Assembly (NCBI GenBank): GCA_932521025.1
Contig: OW051471.1
Coordinates: 4,836,001 to 4,900,000, forward strand
DNA length: 64,000 nt
Direction: 5' to 3'
Source: Oscheius onirici
Taxonomy: Eukaryota > Nematoda > Chromadorea > Rhabditida > Rhabditidae
Positions 60,664-64,000 of the stretch are shown piece by piece. A program made the position numbers and the translations under genes. The notes under the pieces are model-generated. The model had not been told where the DNA came from. It saw nothing but the letters and a program-made list of their open reading frames with translations, and ran no database searches. Position 1 is the stretch's first letter, and each line of letters opens with the position of its first letter.

Positions 60664-61746
60664 CGAATGCTTGCTTCCTATTTTGAAGGGTTCTTCTTCA
60701 TTTTTTGTCGTCTCTAATGGAGCCTCAAGGTCCTTGGCACCCGTTGAAACAGCTAGTAAATAACCTTGTCCCGTAATAAACAAACTCGTCCCAGCTATCA
60801 CGGTGGTTGATCAGTTAGCTCTGGCACCAGAAGGCCAAAGGAACAAGAGACTGTTCCCGATCCAATTTCAAGCTCTGTCGGTATGGCTTTTAGAGAGTTG
60901 GACAGATGCCGCCGCGGCAATCCGCGTAGAGTGGAAAGGTGTCTAACCGGAATAATAATGGTCGAGGTCAGATCACATTGAATTCTTTTTCTTCGTTTGA
61001 GCCATCTGTCAGCAGTCGGCTGTTATTCTTGCCTCCTCCTCTTCGCCCCTTTCTTGCTAATTAGGTCGTCTTCCGGACTGGACCCTAGGCGCTCTGATTG
61101 GGTCAGTCGACAGAAGATCTCACCTTTGGCTCGTCTCTTTCCCTTTACGTAATCCAATTGCGTTTTCCGCTTCAACTCCCAATCAGTTAATTATTCTACG
61201 CCCATCCCCTTGCACCTGACCGAATGTAGAATGAGCCCTAATCCTCCGACAGGACACCGCTCTTCCTGCTCAGATTAGTGCACCCTGGTCATTATGACCT
61301 TTCTAAAAGAGAGTAACCCGACGTCTTCCCTAAAATCTCTGCGTCTGCGGAAATATCAGTCCTTGAGGGGCGGACCCTCTGCCTGATACGGGACACCTCA
61401 TTTGCATATTGAGCATCGTCTAATTCCATTGCGAACTGACCGCTTATTGCTTTATGAATATGTAATCCTCCGAGGTCTGTTTGTCTCGACCACCCCGCTT
61501 TTTTTCTCCCAAGGACAAATAAAAAGGCTGGTAGCATCTGCCTTCAATTAGGAGCCTGACTTTCTGTTAGAGACCGTCGGTCGGCTCGTTTTGCCAATAT
61601 TTGAGGGCCTCTTGGCACTCGCCTCAATGGCCGGTCAACAAGTATTGTTCGCGCATTTGCATATCTAAAGATGGTCAGAGCCGACCTTTTGGCTACTTCA
61701 CAATGGTCCCTTCACAATAGACGAAACATTTCAGAAAAATGACCTT
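60664..61746. promoter_or_regulatory. Shared upstream region of IFT22 and plexin, with two octamers
   Basis: About 1.1 kb with no supported ORF. ATTTGCAT octamers (POU-domain type) occur at 61401-61408 and 61656-61663, both followed by AT, in the same orientation. They may control the plexin gene. Confidence 0.35.
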
Positions 61747-64000
61747 ATGTCGTCCCTGCTTCTTTTCCTGTTAGTCTTCCTATTCTTCGCCTCTGTTCAC
61801 TGTCTGTCCAGCAGTTTCTATTCCTCCCAACTGATCAACCATGTGCTACTGGTCGACGACAAGGTGAGCAAATCTCCGACTGACACACAATATGACACCC
61901 GTTGTATGCTCAGGTGCCAATCTCATCTGGCCGCTAACAAACTGACCTTAACTTAGGGAGCAATTTTTCAGATCTTCGTCGGATCGGTGAATAATATCTC
62001 TGTCCTATCAGCAAGTACTCTCGCTCTGCAACACTCTGTCAGTACTGGTCCAGTGAAAGACTCTCCTCTCTGTAGTCACGACGGAACAAGTTGTCTTCGA
62101 GATGCCAGACCAAAACTAACCGACACACACAACAAACTACTAGCTCTCACTCCTTCTGGACTATTGATATGTGGTTCAACTCGTCTCGGCATTTGTTCCA
62201 TCTACAGTTCCACAGATCTCTCCGTCTCTCAAACTGGAGAAGTCCCAGCTGTTGCCAATAGTCCGGACTCATCTACCGTCTGGCTCAAGACAAGAAAAGG
62301 ACTAATTGTGGCAGCTAGTCCAACATCTGAATCGCCTTATCGAGATCCCTTTCCAGCTGTCAGTCTCCGGATAATTTCCGACCTATCCATTGCCAATTCG
62401 GGTATTGTTTTTTCTATCTATTAACGCAATTATTTTTAGGAAGTCTTGAGGGCGAGGCAGCCGTCTACCTTCGAGAAGAGTATCGCAGTCTGGTCAGATA
62501 CATCACAGCCTTCCAGCACGGTCATTTCGCCTATATAGCGGCTGTTCAGGGAAAGAAGCCGGTCACGAAGCTTTTGAGACTCTGTACCAATGACACAAGG
62601 TGAATCCAGTTCTTGTGCCGATTTGTCAAAACTGTTGGCCGTAAGAGGAGTGGCCATTGTGACTGATCCGCGCGATGATTTCCGCTACAGCGCTCTAATT
62701 GGCCTCCTCCGCAAACAATCTTGCCACCCGAAGAGTGTCAGAAGAGGGGCCATCATCAGTTCCTTCTGATGAGCAAAGAGCATCCCTTTCAGATTCATCT
62801 CATACAGTGAAATCGAGCTACAATGTCGATCAGAGGACAATTCCAACTATCCCGAATTGACAGCAGCCATTTTGGACAACGATCGAGTGATCGGCTCCTT
62901 TTCGGATTCATCTTCTCGTAGATCAGCCATTTGTGTCTTTCCAATTACTCGACTTTCCCTCACTTTTTGGTACAATCTGGACAGATGCCGAGGCGGATCG
63001 GACTCTGTTGGCCTTCCCCACATTGGACGCGACAAGAAATGCACGAATGTAAGTGATTCCTTTCGACCCTCGAGGGAATTTGTCGGCCTGGTCATCCATG
63101 AAATGTTTTCAGAAATCCCGCATGCCGCTCTCCGAAGACACATGCGAAATGGGAACTGGGGGCACCATTGAGTCGGTTCAAGTGGCCAGTTGGGAAAGCA
63201 GAGGCATAGTCACAGCTCTGGCAGCAACTGAAAGAATCGTTGTTGTCGGAATGAAGGATGGCAGTCTGGTCAAAGTGAGTTTGATGCGAGGGTCTCATTA
63301 CCCCATTCCCGCGATTGGGGCAGCATCCGTAATTCCTCTAATTGTCCGCGTTACGTGAGATTGCGTTCCGAGGCGATGTTTATCCACGGAGCCATCTGCC
63401 AAGAAGTACAGATACTCTTTTCAGTTGAAATGGGGAGATCAACAACAGCTGAAAAAGTATGCCGAGACGAGGACACCAGGTGGAGGCGAGGAATCCATTC
63501 GATCTGTGTCTCTCGAGGGAATGAAGATGTTGATTCAGACGGATCATGAGGTATGTATAGCATAATTCGTTTATGTCGCTGCGTCTTATTAATAGCTCGA
63601 GACTAACCCAATACTAGAGGGTTGTGTAAGACAAAAAGTCTGGTCGACAACTGTCCAAACAGCTCATCATATGTCTGATTTATGTGCTTGGCCCTCTGTC
63701 AGAGGTCGTAAAGTGCGACAAGAAAAGATCGTAATTCACACCAGCCGTTCCCGAAGGGATTCTTTCTGGGAATAAGCTGTTCTGTTCAGATTCATTGGAT
63801 ACCATTGGCTGACTGTTCACCCTCTACAACGTGTTCCAGCTGTCTCTTATCCGAAGATCCTCTCTGTCTATGGTGTCACTCGACCAATCAATGTCAGACC
63901 AGCAGTTCTTGTCCTACAGCTACAATCGATGTCTGTCCAGCTAAAGATGGACCACCTCAACCGTCCAATCTGCCTGTTGGAACACGTTCAACTGTCTTTC
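61747..64000 (+). CDS. Plexin, 5' part (semaphorin receptor), continues past window
   Basis: A transmembrane receptor for semaphorins in cell and axon guidance. Exon 1 (61747-61863) has a signal peptide (MSSLLLFLLVFLFFASVHC), then NHVLLVDDK. Exon 2 from 61972 gives IFVGSVNNISVLSASTLALQ, TGPVKDSPLCSHD, LTDTHNKLLALTPSGLLICG and GSTRLGICSIYS, the blade-1/2 pattern of plexin Sema domains. Later exons add YLREEYRSLVRYITAFQHG, LTFWYNLDRCRGGSD, a CTN/KSRMPLSEDTC junction and RIVVVGMKDGSLVK. The Sema domain seems to end near 63600, and a PSI-type cysteine region follows. IPT repeats, membrane helix and GAP domain lie beyond the window. It could be either nematode plexin (plx-1 or plx-2 type). Confidence 0.82.

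Overview
This is a eukaryotic window with many short introns (often about 40 bases, ending in TTTCAG or TTTTAG). It almost certainly comes from a nematode. The diagnostic genes are a cuticle collagen with the nematode N-terminal domain and a C-terminal ICPK-YCALDGG ending (45328-46600), a SKN-1 factor that stops soon after its basic region with no leucine zipper (34429-36691), an EGL-4 type cGMP-dependent kinase (116-5262), a long EB-type cysteine-rich secreted protein (30608-34137), and DIF-1 and CMK-1 orthologues. Several start codons sit 1-12 bases after a splice acceptor with no visible upstream exon, as expected for spliced-leader trans-splicing. The species cannot be named from the sequence.

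Layout, left to right. 0-8.1 kb: egl-4, a 744-bp hAT-type MITE, an acidic R3H-like gene and an RPP14-like RNase P subunit in tandem. 8.8-13.9 kb (minus): a TTF2/lodestar SNF2 ATPase whose introns hold repeats. 14-19.4 kb: a repeat-rich block with two hAT-like MITEs, a foldback element, a Tc1/mariner transposase tail, and a 1.9-kb inverted-repeat unit that encloses a decayed TRPA-channel fragment. 19.2-21.3 kb: a KE-rich secreted protein whose end runs into an hAT-like repeat, and a broken SH2 tyrosine kinase. 22.2-24.6 kb: a TRPC-type channel. 24.8-29.6 kb: mcm-6 and a KDSR-type reductase, divergent around an E2F-like site. 30-34.1 kb: an unknown small gene and the EB-module protein. 34.4-40.8 kb (minus): skn-1, a possible 50-residue gene and bec-1 (Beclin). 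41.5-48.8 kb (minus): a single-pass membrane protein, cmk-1, a collagen and ECSIT. 49-53.7 kb (plus): ribosomal protein eL20, cytochrome c, dif-1 and TMEM218. 53.7-60.6 kb: a GTPBP10-type Obg GTPase (minus), UCKL1 and ufd-1 (plus), and IFT22/RABL5 (minus). 61.7 kb to the end: the 5' part of a plexin.

Most genes are unrelated housekeeping or signalling genes. A few pairs make biological sense. TMEM218 and IFT22 are ciliary proteins and each has an RFX-type X-box just upstream of its start. R3H-like/RPP14, cytochrome c/dif-1, UCKL1/ufd-1 and bec-1/small ORF are close same-strand pairs that could be operons. The repeats fall into several MITE and foldback families, three of them hAT-like with 8-bp or near-8-bp target duplications. 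I found no clearly undescribed system. The best leads are the inverted-repeat unit carrying a TRPA gene fragment, the X-box pair, and the secreted protein with a transposon-derived end.
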